Source of the DNA: Pacificibacter maritimus
GTDB taxonomy: Bacteria > Pseudomonadota > Alphaproteobacteria > Rhodobacterales > Rhodobacteraceae
DNA: 64,000 nt
Assembly: GCF_003814915.1 (NCBI RefSeq)
Contig: NZ_RKQK01000001.1
Span: 1-64,000, forward strand
Reading direction: 5' to 3'
The notes beneath the pieces are model-generated. The model did no database searches, was not told the origin of the DNA, and saw only the letters and a list, made by a program, of their open reading frames with translations. Positions 18,572 to 27,208 of the stretch are shown piece after piece. Each line of letters begins with the position of its first letter. Position 1 is the first letter of the stretch. The position numbers and the translations under genes were made by a program.

Positions 18572-19141
18572 ATGACTGAGAAAAAGCATTAAATCGCCTC
18601 GCCGTGGACCGCAGTACAATTGGAAAGGGAAGTGGTGATGGCCCGCGTGGTCGATGCGGATTGCGAGACTGCATTTCGCGCTTGGATCGATACCGCATAA
18701 ATTGTTCAGTGGTTCGGACCGAGCGGCTTTGAAACGCACACCCATGAGATCGATATCCGCGTTGGTGGGGGTTGGCGATTCGACATGAGGGCAGCACTGG
18801 ATGGGACTGCCTTCCCAAATCGCATGGAGTTTCTGCGGATCTAGCCATCCAGCATGATAGAGTTCATCCATGGGAGTGATGTAGAAAACGATGCTGACGC
18901 TTTTCGCATGCTGGTGACTTTCGACCAGCAGAACAATGGCAAGACGGCAGTCACTCTGCGTCAGATGCACCCCTCGGCTGAACGTCGCGCTATCGTCGTT
19001 GGATTTGGTGCCGTCGAATACGGGGCTCAAACCTGGGATAAATTCGCAGCGTTCGTTGCAAAGGAAAGCCCCCCGCCACGCCCAAATGCTGGGGAACTCC
19101 CTGATCAAATTTTGCAGTCGGACATTCAAAGCGCGACATGA
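18572..19141 (+). pseudogene. SRPBCC (AHSA1-like) domain protein with three in-frame stops
   Basis: One frame encodes a recognisable START/SRPBCC protein: VDADCETAFRAWIDTA, VQWFGPSGFETHTHEIDIRV, GGGWRFDMR, GTAFPNRMEFL, MLVTFDQQNNGKTAVTLRQM, HPSAERR and VVGFGAVEYG. The order and spacing match the Hsp90-ATPase-activator-like SRPBCC family. The frame is broken by TAA at 18590-18592, TAA at 18698-18700 and TAG at 18842-18844, and ends with TGA at 19139. No frameshift is needed over 189 codons, so decay seems to be by point mutation. Such genes often sit beside an ArsR-type regulator, but none is recognisable upstream. Confidence 0.8.
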
Positions 19142-19440
19142 ACGGTAACTTTTTTCCGCGAAGCAGCCCTTGGTGTAGGTCGTAGCGAAAGTCCAATTCC
19201 CCGCCCGAAACATTGATTGACGCGAACGGCCCATTGCTGACGTTGATTTAATGCCATCACGCTGCGCTGCAGCTAACGGTTAACTGCCGGTCAAAGGCGT
19301 CTACAAATCTAGGGGCTATTCAATGCCTTATTGGGCTGAGGAGTAGAATATGCGACAGACAACTGGAACGCGCCAAAGCCTTGGCGCGGTCGGGGGGAGC
19401 GAGGGTCCAACACAGATATGGGGGTGGCCCTAAAGATTAA
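19142..19440. other. Intergenic region, nothing recognisable
   Basis: About 300 bp between the SRPBCC pseudogene and the stop of the histidine kinase gene. No gene, repeat or clear terminator was found. Confidence 0.4.
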
Positions 19441-21963
19441 TTATTCTTTTTCATATGCCGCGCGGGCAGCTTTGTATGCGCTCAGAGCTGGCTGTAGGTC
19501 ATTGAGAGTGTTTTCCATCACTGATCTGTCGTCTTTTTCAGAGGCTATTTCCAGATTTTTACACAGGCTGTGTAGATAGATTGCGCCAATCATGCCGCTT
19601 GCACCTGCTATTGAATGTGAAATTGTTTTGATATCTTTGGCGTCATGCGTCGTGAGTAAGAGTGCTATATCTGCCTCGATTTGCGTCACAAACGCATCTA
19701 GACGGCTCTGCATTTTTGCAGGGCCAAGGATGTCCCGCAATTCTTGAAGTTGTTGCGTATCAATATGCTTTGAGGCGGGTGAACTGGCCGCAGTCTGAAG
19801 GTTTACACCATTGAGCGCGGCGGCAATCGTCGCACGTCTAACGGGCTTTTCAATCGTGGCCAATATGCCGACGTTTTCGAACGCCAATTTGTCCTCAGCC
19901 ATGACATTTGCGGTAACGGCAAAAATTGCTGTGTTTTTGTTGGGACCGTTTCCGGCCTTGATCAATTTGGTGGCCTCGACGCCGCTGATGCCAGGCATGG
20001 AAATGTCCATCAAAATGGCATCGTAGCCCTGTATTTCACAAATATTTACGGCCTCTTGACCTGTTTCTGCCAGCGCCACTTCGTGGCCCATTTTGGTGAG
20101 CATGGCTTCGATCAGTTCACGATTAACGGCATTATCGTCCACCACCAAAAGGCGCATAGGCGCAGTGCGGGTCGACGTCTCAGGCGCGTTATTTATCTGT
20201 TGAAATGCGTTTTCTTCGCATGGTGTGAACGGCAGTGTGACAACAAAAGTAGATCCGATACCGATTTGAGACATACATTGGATGTCACCTCCTAAGCGCT
20301 CGACTTGTCGCTTTACGATGCCAAGACCAAGCCCCGTGCCACTTTTACGTTTTTCGTAACGGTCTCCAAGAGAGACAAAGTCGTCGAAAATACGGTCAAT
20401 ATCGTCGTTTGAAATGCCGATGCCGCTGTCAGTCACTTTAACGATCAGGTGATGCAGGTCATCGTGTGTTTCTTCTATCTGTGTCGTTAATGTGACCGAT
20501 CCTTTGGGCGAAAATTTGATGCCATTGCTGAGAAGGTTGCCGAAAATTTCCCTAAGTGCGCGTGGATCAGACAGAATTGGCGCCTTGGTTTCATCTGCAA
20601 GGTGGGTGTTCAGCAAAACATCTTCGCTGTCAGCAAAAGGCTTTAGAGACTCCGCGATTGAACTGATCAAGTCGGTAAAAATGAGCGGCTCTAGCGAAAG
20701 CGTCTCGTCTGCATCCAATCTCTCAATCATCAGAACATCGTTGATGTGTTCCATAAGCACATCGCCTGATTTTGTCGCGGCCTCTAAGTATTTCTCTTGT
20801 TCTTGAGACATCTCAGTCGTGCCCAGCAAATCCAGCGCTGCGATCACACCATTCAAAGGTGTGCGCATTTCGTGGCTCATGATGGCGAAGAAACGAGATT
20901 TTTCTTTTGAATTCTTAAGTGCCTGATCCCGCATCTCAAGGATTTCAGCCTCATAGGCTTTTTGGTTCGTGATATCACGAAAATAGGTCACAAATTTATT
21001 GTCGTCGCCATCTTTGACCAACCCAGAGCGCACAGCGGCGGGGAATTCCCGACCATCTTGCGCCCGCAGTGTAAATTCTTTCTCTCCTCGGTCAGCTATG
21101 CTGGTCATTCCAGTCTGGCGAAATTTTTTGAGATTTTTCAGTAGTTCACCTTGATCTCGGCGAGGGACTAGATTTTCGATAAAGGAGTTGGAAATCAATT
21201 CTTCCGAACTTGCGGCGAATAGCTCTTGTGCAGCCTCGTTTATATCAAGGATCACGCCGCGGTCATTTATCAGCAGAACAGCATCACCAGAGGCTCGAAG
21301 CATTGTGTCTAATCTGGCTTTTTCAGCCAATGCGCTGGCACGTGATTGGCGCAGGTGTTTGGATTGCTTTGAGAGAACAAAAATAGTGAGCAATAGGGTC
21401 AATGTGATGGCGATCAGCAGGTAAAAGAGCCATGATACATATAATGTAATTTCGCTGCGTTGTTGTTCGGCGCGCTCTGCATGAATTTTAATAGAATCGA
21501 TCGCGATACGGCGCGGCAATGGAGCGATATCCGCCATGAGGCCAGATATCTGAGTCCATTGCGCGCGCAGGGACGCATCGTTGCTGTCGATCAGATCAAG
21601 TGTGTTGTCGAGCTTTGCTAGCAAAGTATCGATATCTGTCGCATCATCTTGCGCATTGAGGTGAAGCGTTTGCGCCAGTTTGGTTCGGCTGTAAAATACG
21701 TTGAACTGTTTGCGGAACGCATTGAGATCTTGTGACTCATTGTTTTCAAGGCTGTGCTGAAGGTTCATAAGCTTGAGATATTCGACTTCAAGTTGGGAAT
21801 AGGCCCAACCCCGTTGGTCGTTACGCGCTGTGTTCAGCTCTTCTAATCGTTCCCAAAAAGAAAATGATAGCAAAGCTATGAACGCGAACGCCAGCAGGAT
21901 ACTCAGTAGCCACACTCTTTGAAACCACGGGTTTTCAAACCGATTTTTGCTCTTGCTACGCAT
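19441..21963 (-). CDS. Hybrid histidine kinase (PAS-HisKA-HATPase-REC-Hpt)
   Basis: The 840-residue inner-membrane protein has two membrane segments (about 17-37 and 172-197) around a roughly 135-residue periplasmic part, a PAS domain (about 217-335), HisKA with His364 in SHEMRTPLNG, a HATPase domain (NLLSNGIKF, DSGIGI, GTGLGLGIV), a receiver domain with Asp653 in LMDISMPG, and a C-terminal Hpt domain with His783 in SHSIAGASG. It is a complete phosphorelay except for the output regulator, probably the LuxR-type protein encoded divergently at 22672. A TTG at 21969 is in frame; ATG 21963 was chosen, but neither has a clear ribosome site, so translation is probably coupled to the SUOX-fold gene whose stop lies about 16 bp upstream. 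The signal is unknown. Confidence 0.9.
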   Translation of the reverse strand: MRSKSKNRFENPWFQRVWLLSILLAFAFIALLSFSFWERLEELNTARNDQRGWAYSQLEVEYLKLMNLQHSLENNESQDLNAFRKQFNVFYSRTKLAQTLHLNAQDDATDIDTLLAKLDNTLDLIDSNDASLRAQWTQISGLMADIAPLPRRIAIDSIKIHAERAEQQRSEITLYVSWLFYLLIAITLTLLLTIFVLSKQSKHLRQSRASALAEKARLDTMLRASGDAVLLINDRGVILDINEAAQELFAASSEELISNSFIENLVPRRDQGELLKNLKKFRQTGMTSIADRGEKEFTLRAQDGREFPAAVRSGLVKDGDDNKFVTYFRDITNQKAYEAEILEMRDQALKNSKEKSRFFAIMSHEMRTPLNGVIAALDLLGTTEMSQEQEKYLEAATKSGDVLMEHINDVLMIERLDADETLSLEPLIFTDLISSIAESLKPFADSEDVLLNTHLADETKAPILSDPRALREIFGNLLSNGIKFSPKGSVTLTTQIEETHDDLHHLIVKVTDSGIGISNDDIDRIFDDFVSLGDRYEKRKSGTGLGLGIVKRQVERLGGDIQCMSQIGIGSTFVVTLPFTPCEENAFQQINNAPETSTRTAPMRLLVVDDNAVNRELIEAMLTKMGHEVALAETGQEAVNICEIQGYDAILMDISMPGISGVEATKLIKAGNGPNKNTAIFAVTANVMAEDKLAFENVGILATIEKPVRRATIAAALNGVNLQTAASSPASKHIDTQQLQELRDILGPAKMQSRLDAFVTQIEADIALLLTTHDAKDIKTISHSIAGASGMIGAIYLHSLCKNLEIASEKDDRSVMENTLNDLQPALSAYKAARAAYEKE

Positions 21964-21979
21964 TTTCAATTAGGCCAGT

Positions 21980-22450
21980 TCATTCAGCAAAGGTAACACG
22001 GTCGAGTTGCCAAATTGAACGGCTATAATAAATCTCAGATTGATATTCTTCATTCTGATCAAATGGGTAAATGACCCAAAGCGGGCCGTTTTCGCGTACA
22101 GACATGGCTTCGCCATTCAAAGCATATGCGATGATTGGTCCATTTTCCACTGCGTCGGACACAGGGATTTCAACCGTATAGTCATTGATTGCAGTCGCAC
22201 GCATCGTACCCTCGGTGACGTCGAAACGCGCCACGAAATCTTTTAATGAGACCCCCTTGAACACTTGCATGCCGCCTTGCGTCCACTGTGTTGTGGTTGC
22301 AAATTCGTCAAACGGCATGGATTTGAGGTCTTCCATGGTCAGTGCAACGCTTTCTTCGCCTTGATTGACTGTCAGCACAACCTCTTGGGCAAATGCTGTT
22401 ACAGGCAAGCAAAGGGCGCTGACCATTAGAATAGATTTCAAAAAAGACAT
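21980..22450 (-). CDS. Periplasmic SUOX-fold protein without molybdenum-ligand cysteine
   Basis: The 156-residue protein has a signal peptide (MSFLKSILMVSALCLPVTAFA, cleavage after AFA). The mature part resembles the oxidoreductase molybdopterin-binding (SUOX) fold: KGVSLKDFVARF, IIAYALNGEAMSVRENGPLW and SIWQLDRVTF. The mature sequence contains no cysteine, so it cannot hold molybdenum in the usual way, and at about 135 residues it is shorter than catalytic domains. Being translated just ahead of the hybrid kinase, it may be a periplasmic ligand-binding partner for its sensor domain; this is inference. ATG 22450 is preferred because AGGAG precedes it. Confidence 0.75.
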   Translation of the reverse strand: MSFLKSILMVSALCLPVTAFAQEVVLTVNQGEESVALTMEDLKSMPFDEFATTTQWTQGGMQVFKGVSLKDFVARFDVTEGTMRATAINDYTVEIPVSDAVENGPIIAYALNGEAMSVRENGPLWVIYPFDQNEEYQSEIYYSRSIWQLDRVTFAE

Positions 22451-22671
22451 ATTGTTTTCTCCTGACGATACGAAACTGAAGGGATAGTTGCAGTTGCCTT
22501 TGGCTTTTTCCATCGCTCATCAGCACATGGCTTATATCCTTTCGTATAGTTTTATATTCTCACACGTTTAAATTGTATATTTACTAAAGGTGCCAAAGTT
22601 CTGTTATGCTAAGGTTAGCTCCATAGGGGCAGTGAAATATACGTTCGTATCCGTTCTTGAGAGGAATATTT
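22451..22671. promoter_or_regulatory. Divergent promoter region of the signalling module
   Basis: This 221-bp AT-rich gap separates the divergently transcribed SUOX-fold/kinase pair and the response regulator gene, so it must hold both promoters. A TATGCT near 22605 with TTTACT about 19 bp upstream could serve the regulator, but the match is loose. No clear operator was found. Confidence 0.45.
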
Positions 22672-23292
22672 ATGTCGCTACGCATTTTAATTGCCGACGA
22701 TCACGATCTTGTCCGCGAAACGCTTGCGATGTTTCTAGATGCAGACGGGGAAAGCCAAACGGTATCCGCAAAAGATCTGCGTGAGGCTTTGGAGATGATC
22801 AAAAGCGATGGCCCTTTTGATCTGGTGCTATTGGATTTTACAATGCCAGGTATGAAAGGGCTTGAGGGGCTGACAAAGGCGATTAAGGCCAATGAAGGCA
22901 AACCCGTTGGTTTGATTTCTGGAACAGCCACACGTTTGATTGCTGAACAGGCACTTGAAGCCGGTGCAGCAGGATTTTTGCCCAAAACGCTTCCGGCTAA
23001 ATCTTTGGTGAATGCGGTGAAATTCATGGCCGCAGGAGAGGTCTACGCGCCAGTCCGTTTCATGTCTGGTAAGGACGACCCCGAAGAAACCGATTTTGAA
23101 AAGGATTTGTCAGAACGTGAACGCCAAGTTTTACGAGGGCTCATGGCTGCAAAGTCCAATAAGGAAATCGCCCGCGACCTTGATCTACAAGAGGTTACGA
23201 TTAAGCTGCATGTCAAAACGCTTGCCCAAAAGCTGGATGCTAAAAACCGAACTGATGCCGCGATGATCGCGCGGGATGCGGGATTCGTTTAA
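22672..23292 (+). CDS. LuxR/NarL-family response regulator
   Basis: The 206-residue protein has an N-terminal receiver domain (acidic ADDHD at 8-12, phosphoacceptor Asp55 in LVLLDFTMPG) and a C-terminal LuxR-type helix-turn-helix (about 143-200: LSERERQVLRGLMAAKSNKE, TIKLHVKTLAQKL). It should bind DNA when phosphorylated, most likely by the hybrid kinase encoded divergently. ATG 22672 has GAGGAA upstream; a TTG at 22657 is in frame but less likely. A strong terminator follows at 23319. Its targets are unknown; the nearby surface-protein locus is one possibility. Confidence 0.88.
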   Translation: MSLRILIADDHDLVRETLAMFLDADGESQTVSAKDLREALEMIKSDGPFDLVLLDFTMPGMKGLEGLTKAIKANEGKPVGLISGTATRLIAEQALEAGAAGFLPKTLPAKSLVNAVKFMAAGEVYAPVRFMSGKDDPEETDFEKDLSERERQVLRGLMAAKSNKEIARDLDLQEVTIKLHVKTLAQKLDAKNRTDAAMIARDAGFV

Positions 23293-23318
23293 GCGATTTA
23301 CTGACTTTATTTTCTAGG

Positions 23319-23349
23319 AACGCGCCTCATTTGGATGGCGCGTTTTTTT
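23319..23349 (+). terminator. Intrinsic terminator of the response regulator gene
   Basis: AACGCGCC (23319-23326) pairs with GGCGCGTT after a ten-base loop, followed by a run of T, 26 bp after the stop codon. Confidence 0.85.
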
Positions 23350-23963
23350 GTCTTATCAGTTTTTTGATCGTCGTGACGATGCCATCGAAAAGACGAAAAA
23401 GAATCGGCGCTTAACAGCTCCTTCCGAAACACAGTTTATGACGTTCAGCCCATGTGGTTGTGATGTGTTTTGCTCCACTGCTCCACTGCTCAACAGCGTA
23501 TAGGGGCGCTTGGCGTTGATTATGGTCATCCAGTTGCGATTGCCAGACATCGCGCCAATCCCGTCTCTCACACACATGCAAATAGGCACATTCGACCAGT
23601 ATCGTCCGCTGGAACCGATCGTGGGAAATGGTGTCGAGGAAACGGCCTGTTTCGCTATTGAAAGTGCCATGCGCGTATCTCTCCATAAGTTCTGGAACGC
23701 ATCTAAATTGAATGCGCGAACGGCGCGGGGCACTTTCGTGAACCATGGGACATATGACGCATATTCAGACAGTCGGATACTCTGATCCAAAGACTATTCG
23801 CTACCTATCCTAAAGCATATCCACCTCCCCACAGGCATCAAAATTTAGCCCTACGCGACAATGCGAGAGGCGCGGGTTTACGCAATCATAGGTCCATCAC
23901 CGCTCGGACGCTCCCGAGCAGATGCGCAACCGTCGAAAGACCTTATGATCAGGAATGTCGTTC
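23350..23963. other. Region without a recognised gene
   Basis: About 600 bp. Two overlapping minus-strand frames (23356-23790, 144 codons; 23411-23746, 111 codons) are open but resemble no family I know and lack clear ribosome sites. The phrases YAHGTFNSETGRFLDTISHD and NRNWMTIINAKRP look protein-like but lie in different frames, which suggests a decayed gene. The right part should hold the promoter of the surface-protein locus. Confidence 0.4.
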
Positions 23964-24476
23964 ATGACCTGCCACCAACCTAAATATTTAAAGGCGCTTT
24001 ATGTCAGCGCCGTTTTCAGCGTCTCAGCGGGCTCTCTTGCCGCTGATGCTCTCGAAAGCACAATGACGTTTCACATCGTTGAGACCTCATCAGAAGGTGT
24101 AGAAATGCTTGTAGAACGCGCCTCAGTAGAGCCGCGCGAAGTCATCCACTACACGCTCACTCACGAGAATAAGACAGACAAAGAAATGCAGGGGCTGATT
24201 ATCGGCGCCCCTGTTCCAGAGGGCGTGTCCCTCTCTTTGGACGGCAACAGCACCTCTGTGCCTGCCACTTTCGAGGTCCAAGCGGATCTCGATCCCGAAC
24301 TGGAAGGGCTTGAATGGTCGGCCCTGCCAGCGATGCGCAAAGTCGTCGAAGCAGATGGCACCCTGCGCGAAGAAGAGCTTCCCATCGAAGAGGTGCGCGC
24401 TGTGCGCTGGTCTTTGAGTGAAGCGCTTGAAGCGGGCGAAATCGCCCTCACCACCTATCGCGTTCGCGTCAACTGA
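23964..24476 (+). CDS. Small exported protein of the DUF11 surface locus
   Basis: The 170-residue protein starts with a probable signal peptide (MTCHQPKYLKALYVSAVFSV, likely cleaved after SLA). The mature part has an Ig-like pattern (REVIHYTLTHENKTDKEMQG, APVPEGVSLSLDG) as in single DUF11-like domains, with 'tension' between two conserved prolines, and ends in TTYRVRVN. ATG 23964 is chosen because AGGA lies nine bases upstream; the in-frame ATG at 23955 touches that site. It lies 51 bp ahead of the 868-residue DUF11-like protein in the same direction, so the two are probably co-transcribed. A role as pilot, chaperone or minor subunit for its large neighbours is a guess. Confidence 0.75.
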   Translation: MTCHQPKYLKALYVSAVFSVSAGSLAADALESTMTFHIVETSSEGVEMLVERASVEPREVIHYTLTHENKTDKEMQGLIIGAPVPEGVSLSLDGNSTSVPATFEVQADLDPELEGLEWSALPAMRKVVEADGTLREEELPIEEVRAVRWSLSEALEAGEIALTTYRVRVN

Positions 24477-24527
24477 TCCGTCTTTTTCGGGTCTTTCACA
24501 AACTCTTACACACAAAGGTAAATCAAC

Positions 24528-27134
24528 GTGTCATATCATTCTAAATTCATGCGTACGGCCAGTGTCGTAGCCGTCAGTGCGCTTGTGGGGGCTGCGGCCT
24601 TCGCGGCCCCTGAGGCCGGTGTTGTCATTGGCAACCAAGCGGTTGCCACTTATCAAAACGCCGCTGGTGACACCATTACGGTGACATCAAACACAGTGGA
24701 AACTGTGGTCCAGCAGGTTGCAGGTGTCACCCTGACCTCGAACAATTCCGAAACCATTGCGCCTGGGGGCAAAGCCTTCTTACCGCATGTCATCACCAAT
24801 AACGGTAACGGCCCTGATAGCTTTGCGCTGTCCGCCGTGGAAGACGACACAGGTGCGCTCGACACCACGAGACTTGTTTTCTACCCAGATGCCAACATGG
24901 ATGGTGTGGCGGATAGCTCCACCCCTATCACCGAAACGCCTGTCTTGGGTAACGGCGAGCAATTCGGTGTCGTGATCGAAGCCTCTGTCGCCTCCACTGC
25001 AACGGGCACTGATGACATCACAGTGACAGCCACGTCGCTTTTGGATGGCGCTGAGACTTCGGTCAACACAGATACGCTGACCATCTCTACTGATGCGATT
25101 GTCGAGCTTGTCAAAAATATGACGGTTGATCCCGGCATCAACGGGATTGTTGATTCAGGGGATGAAGTGACCATCACACTGACCTACTCCTCGACTGGTC
25201 TTGCCGCAGCCAACGATTATTCTGTGCAAGATATTCTTGACGCCGATTTGGTGTATCAAGCGGGATCAGCGGTTTGGTCCGATTCCTCAGTCGCGTTGAA
25301 TGACGATAATACAGCGACGACGACCGACGCCACGAATGGCAACGGCGAAACCATTGCTTGGGATTATGATGATGCTCAGACTGTCGGCTTTACCATCTCG
25401 TCTGTCGGCTCTGGACGCTCGGGCAGCGTAACGTTCAAAGCGACGATTGCGTCTACTGCACAAGCTGGCATTGTTCAGAACACTGCAACTCAGACTGTCA
25501 ACGGTGCCGCCTTCCCACCATCCAACACGGCTCAACTCACAGTGGATAATCAGTATAACATTTCTGTTGCTGATACTGCGATTGACGCGGCGGGTGCAGC
25601 CGATGCGGCGTCGAATGCATCGGGCACGGATGACGATACGCTCAACAATGATGTCGTCACCGAAAGCACGGACGTATATCAAGGTGGTGTTGTGAAGCAT
25701 GAGTTTGTGCTGACAAACAACTCCAACGTTTCGGACAGCCTGTCCTTGTCGGTTGATAATCTAGACTTTCCTGCGGGAACAACTTTCCGCTTTGTTGGGT
25801 CCGACGGTGTAACGCCTATTGTCGGTCCGGTGGGGCCACTTGCGATCGGCGAAAGCACGAAAGTGACATTGATTGCCCAGTTGCCAACGGATCTCGCTCC
25901 AACTGCGACAACTGATTACACGGCGACAGTGACCACAACCTCTGAAGGTTCTGGCATTTCCGATACATCCACTGCCGAATTTGATGGTGCGATCCTTGCG
26001 TCGGCTGTTGATCTTGAGAACGCAGTCGTTGGGTCAGAAGGCGACGGTGCTGCGCCAACAAACGGCGGCAATCCATGGATCACCACAACCACTGATCCAG
26101 GCGCTCCTGTGACCTTTGAGATGCTCGTTGAAAACAACGGCCCTGTTTCAGATACCTATGGTTTGGCGCTCAATACACCGCTTCCAGCAGGTTGGACGGT
26201 AGAGTTTCAATTGGCTGATGGAACAGTAGTTTCGAACACAGGTACGATCGCTGCTGGTAATTCTTTGCCGATTACAGTCGTTGTGACGCCTGCTGATCTT
26301 GCGCCGCCAGCTGACACGTTGATTGATATAAACGTGGCCTCAGCGGTTTCTGGTCAGTCAGACAGCATCATCAACCAAGTGACTGTGAACGAGATCTATG
26401 ATGTTGAAATCATCCAAGATCAAACCGTTCAGGCCTCTCCAGGTGGGGTTGTGGATATTCTGCACACAGTGACCAACGCAGGTAACGTGACCATCATCGA
26501 TGGTGCGATCACTGAGAGTGGTTTGTCGGACTTTTCGGGCGCGATTTTCTATGACATCGACAACAACGGTGTTCTAGATGCTACCGACCCTGTGATCGAC
26601 AACTTCAATGATATCGCTGGTGGCCTTGCAGCAGGTGACAGCCTGTCATTGATCTACCGTGTCCAGACACCTTCGACAGCAACCGTCGGTGTGTCCGAAA
26701 TCGGTACCATCACTTTGGATAGCACGCTCAACACAACTGAAACCGACGCAGATACGGCTGACAACGCCAGCTCTGACACGATCCAGATTATCTCTGGTGA
26801 CGTTACGCTGACCAAGTATCAGTACATCGATGCCGCATGTGATGGCACCGTGGGTGTCTTTACGAAAAACCGTCTCGACGTAGAGCCAGGTCAATGTGTG
26901 CGCTACCTCGTGGAAGCGGAAAACACAGGTTCCTCCGCTGCGGACAACGTGCTGATCAATGACGCGGCACCTGCCTACACCACGATCACCAACTGTGGTG
27001 GGTCATGTGATGCGGTGCTTGTTCCGGGCACATCCACATCAACGATCACCGCAACAGGTGTGAGTTCCAGCCATGGTACGGTTTTGCCAGGCTCTAAAGC
27101 ATCAGTCGAGTTTACCGTTCAGGTAGAAAACTGA
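24528..27134 (+). CDS. Large exported DUF11-like Ig-repeat protein
   Basis: The 868-residue acidic, Thr/Ser/Asp-rich protein has a signal peptide (hydrophobic MRTASVVAVSALVGAAAFA, cleavage after FAA or AFA). It consists of successive beta-sandwich modules of the conserved-repeat/DUF11 type (GGKAFLPHVITNNGNGPDSF, GGVVKHEFVLTNNSN, GAPVTFEMLVENNGP, GGVVDILHTVTNAGN). EF-hand-like loops YPDANMDGVAD and YDIDNNGVLDATD suggest calcium binding. Cysteine is confined to the last ~110 residues (four of them). The C-terminal module ends in LPGSKASVEFTVQVEN, like the ends of the proteins at 36333 and 39513. The start is GTG 24528 with AAAGG nine bases upstream. A terminator follows at 27143. It is probably a cell-surface or secreted structural protein. 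Confidence 0.82.
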   Translation: MSYHSKFMRTASVVAVSALVGAAAFAAPEAGVVIGNQAVATYQNAAGDTITVTSNTVETVVQQVAGVTLTSNNSETIAPGGKAFLPHVITNNGNGPDSFALSAVEDDTGALDTTRLVFYPDANMDGVADSSTPITETPVLGNGEQFGVVIEASVASTATGTDDITVTATSLLDGAETSVNTDTLTISTDAIVELVKNMTVDPGINGIVDSGDEVTITLTYSSTGLAAANDYSVQDILDADLVYQAGSAVWSDSSVALNDDNTATTTDATNGNGETIAWDYDDAQTVGFTISSVGSGRSGSVTFKATIASTAQAGIVQNTATQTVNGAAFPPSNTAQLTVDNQYNISVADTAIDAAGAADAASNASGTDDDTLNNDVVTESTDVYQGGVVKHEFVLTNNSNVSDSLSLSVDNLDFPAGTTFRFVGSDGVTPIVGPVGPLAIGESTKVTLIAQLPTDLAPTATTDYTATVTTTSEGSGISDTSTAEFDGAILASAVDLENAVVGSEGDGAAPTNGGNPWITTTTDPGAPVTFEMLVENNGPVSDTYGLALNTPLPAGWTVEFQLADGTVVSNTGTIAAGNSLPITVVVTPADLAPPADTLIDINVASAVSGQSDSIINQVTVNEIYDVEIIQDQTVQASPGGVVDILHTVTNAGNVTIIDGAITESGLSDFSGAIFYDIDNNGVLDATDPVIDNFNDIAGGLAAGDSLSLIYRVQTPSTATVGVSEIGTITLDSTLNTTETDADTADNASSDTIQIISGDVTLTKYQYIDAACDGTVGVFTKNRLDVEPGQCVRYLVEAENTGSSAADNVLINDAAPAYTTITNCGGSCDAVLVPGTSTSTITATGVSSSHGTVLPGSKASVEFTVQVEN

Positions 27135-27142
27135 TCCCTCCG

Positions 27143-27186
27143 CGCCCCCCAGTTTCCCTGCTCAGTTTGGGGGGCGCATTTTTTTC
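27143..27186 (+). terminator. Intrinsic terminator
   Basis: GCGCCCCCC (27143-27151) pairs with GGGGGGCGC (27170-27178), followed by AT and a T run. It lies directly after the 868-residue gene and may only reduce read-through into the next gene, which begins 23 bp later. Confidence 0.85.
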
Positions 27187-27208
27187 TCTCATTTGACGGA
27201 TAGACCAG

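Noticed and set aside
18590-18844. Stop-codon read-through or recoding of the SRPBCC frame
   Set aside because: Three stops of two kinds without a recoding signal are better explained by pseudogene decay.
23356-23790. Minus-strand frames of 144 and 111 codons after the response regulator
   Set aside because: They overlap each other in different frames and match no family; kept only as a possible decayed gene, not called as a CDS.
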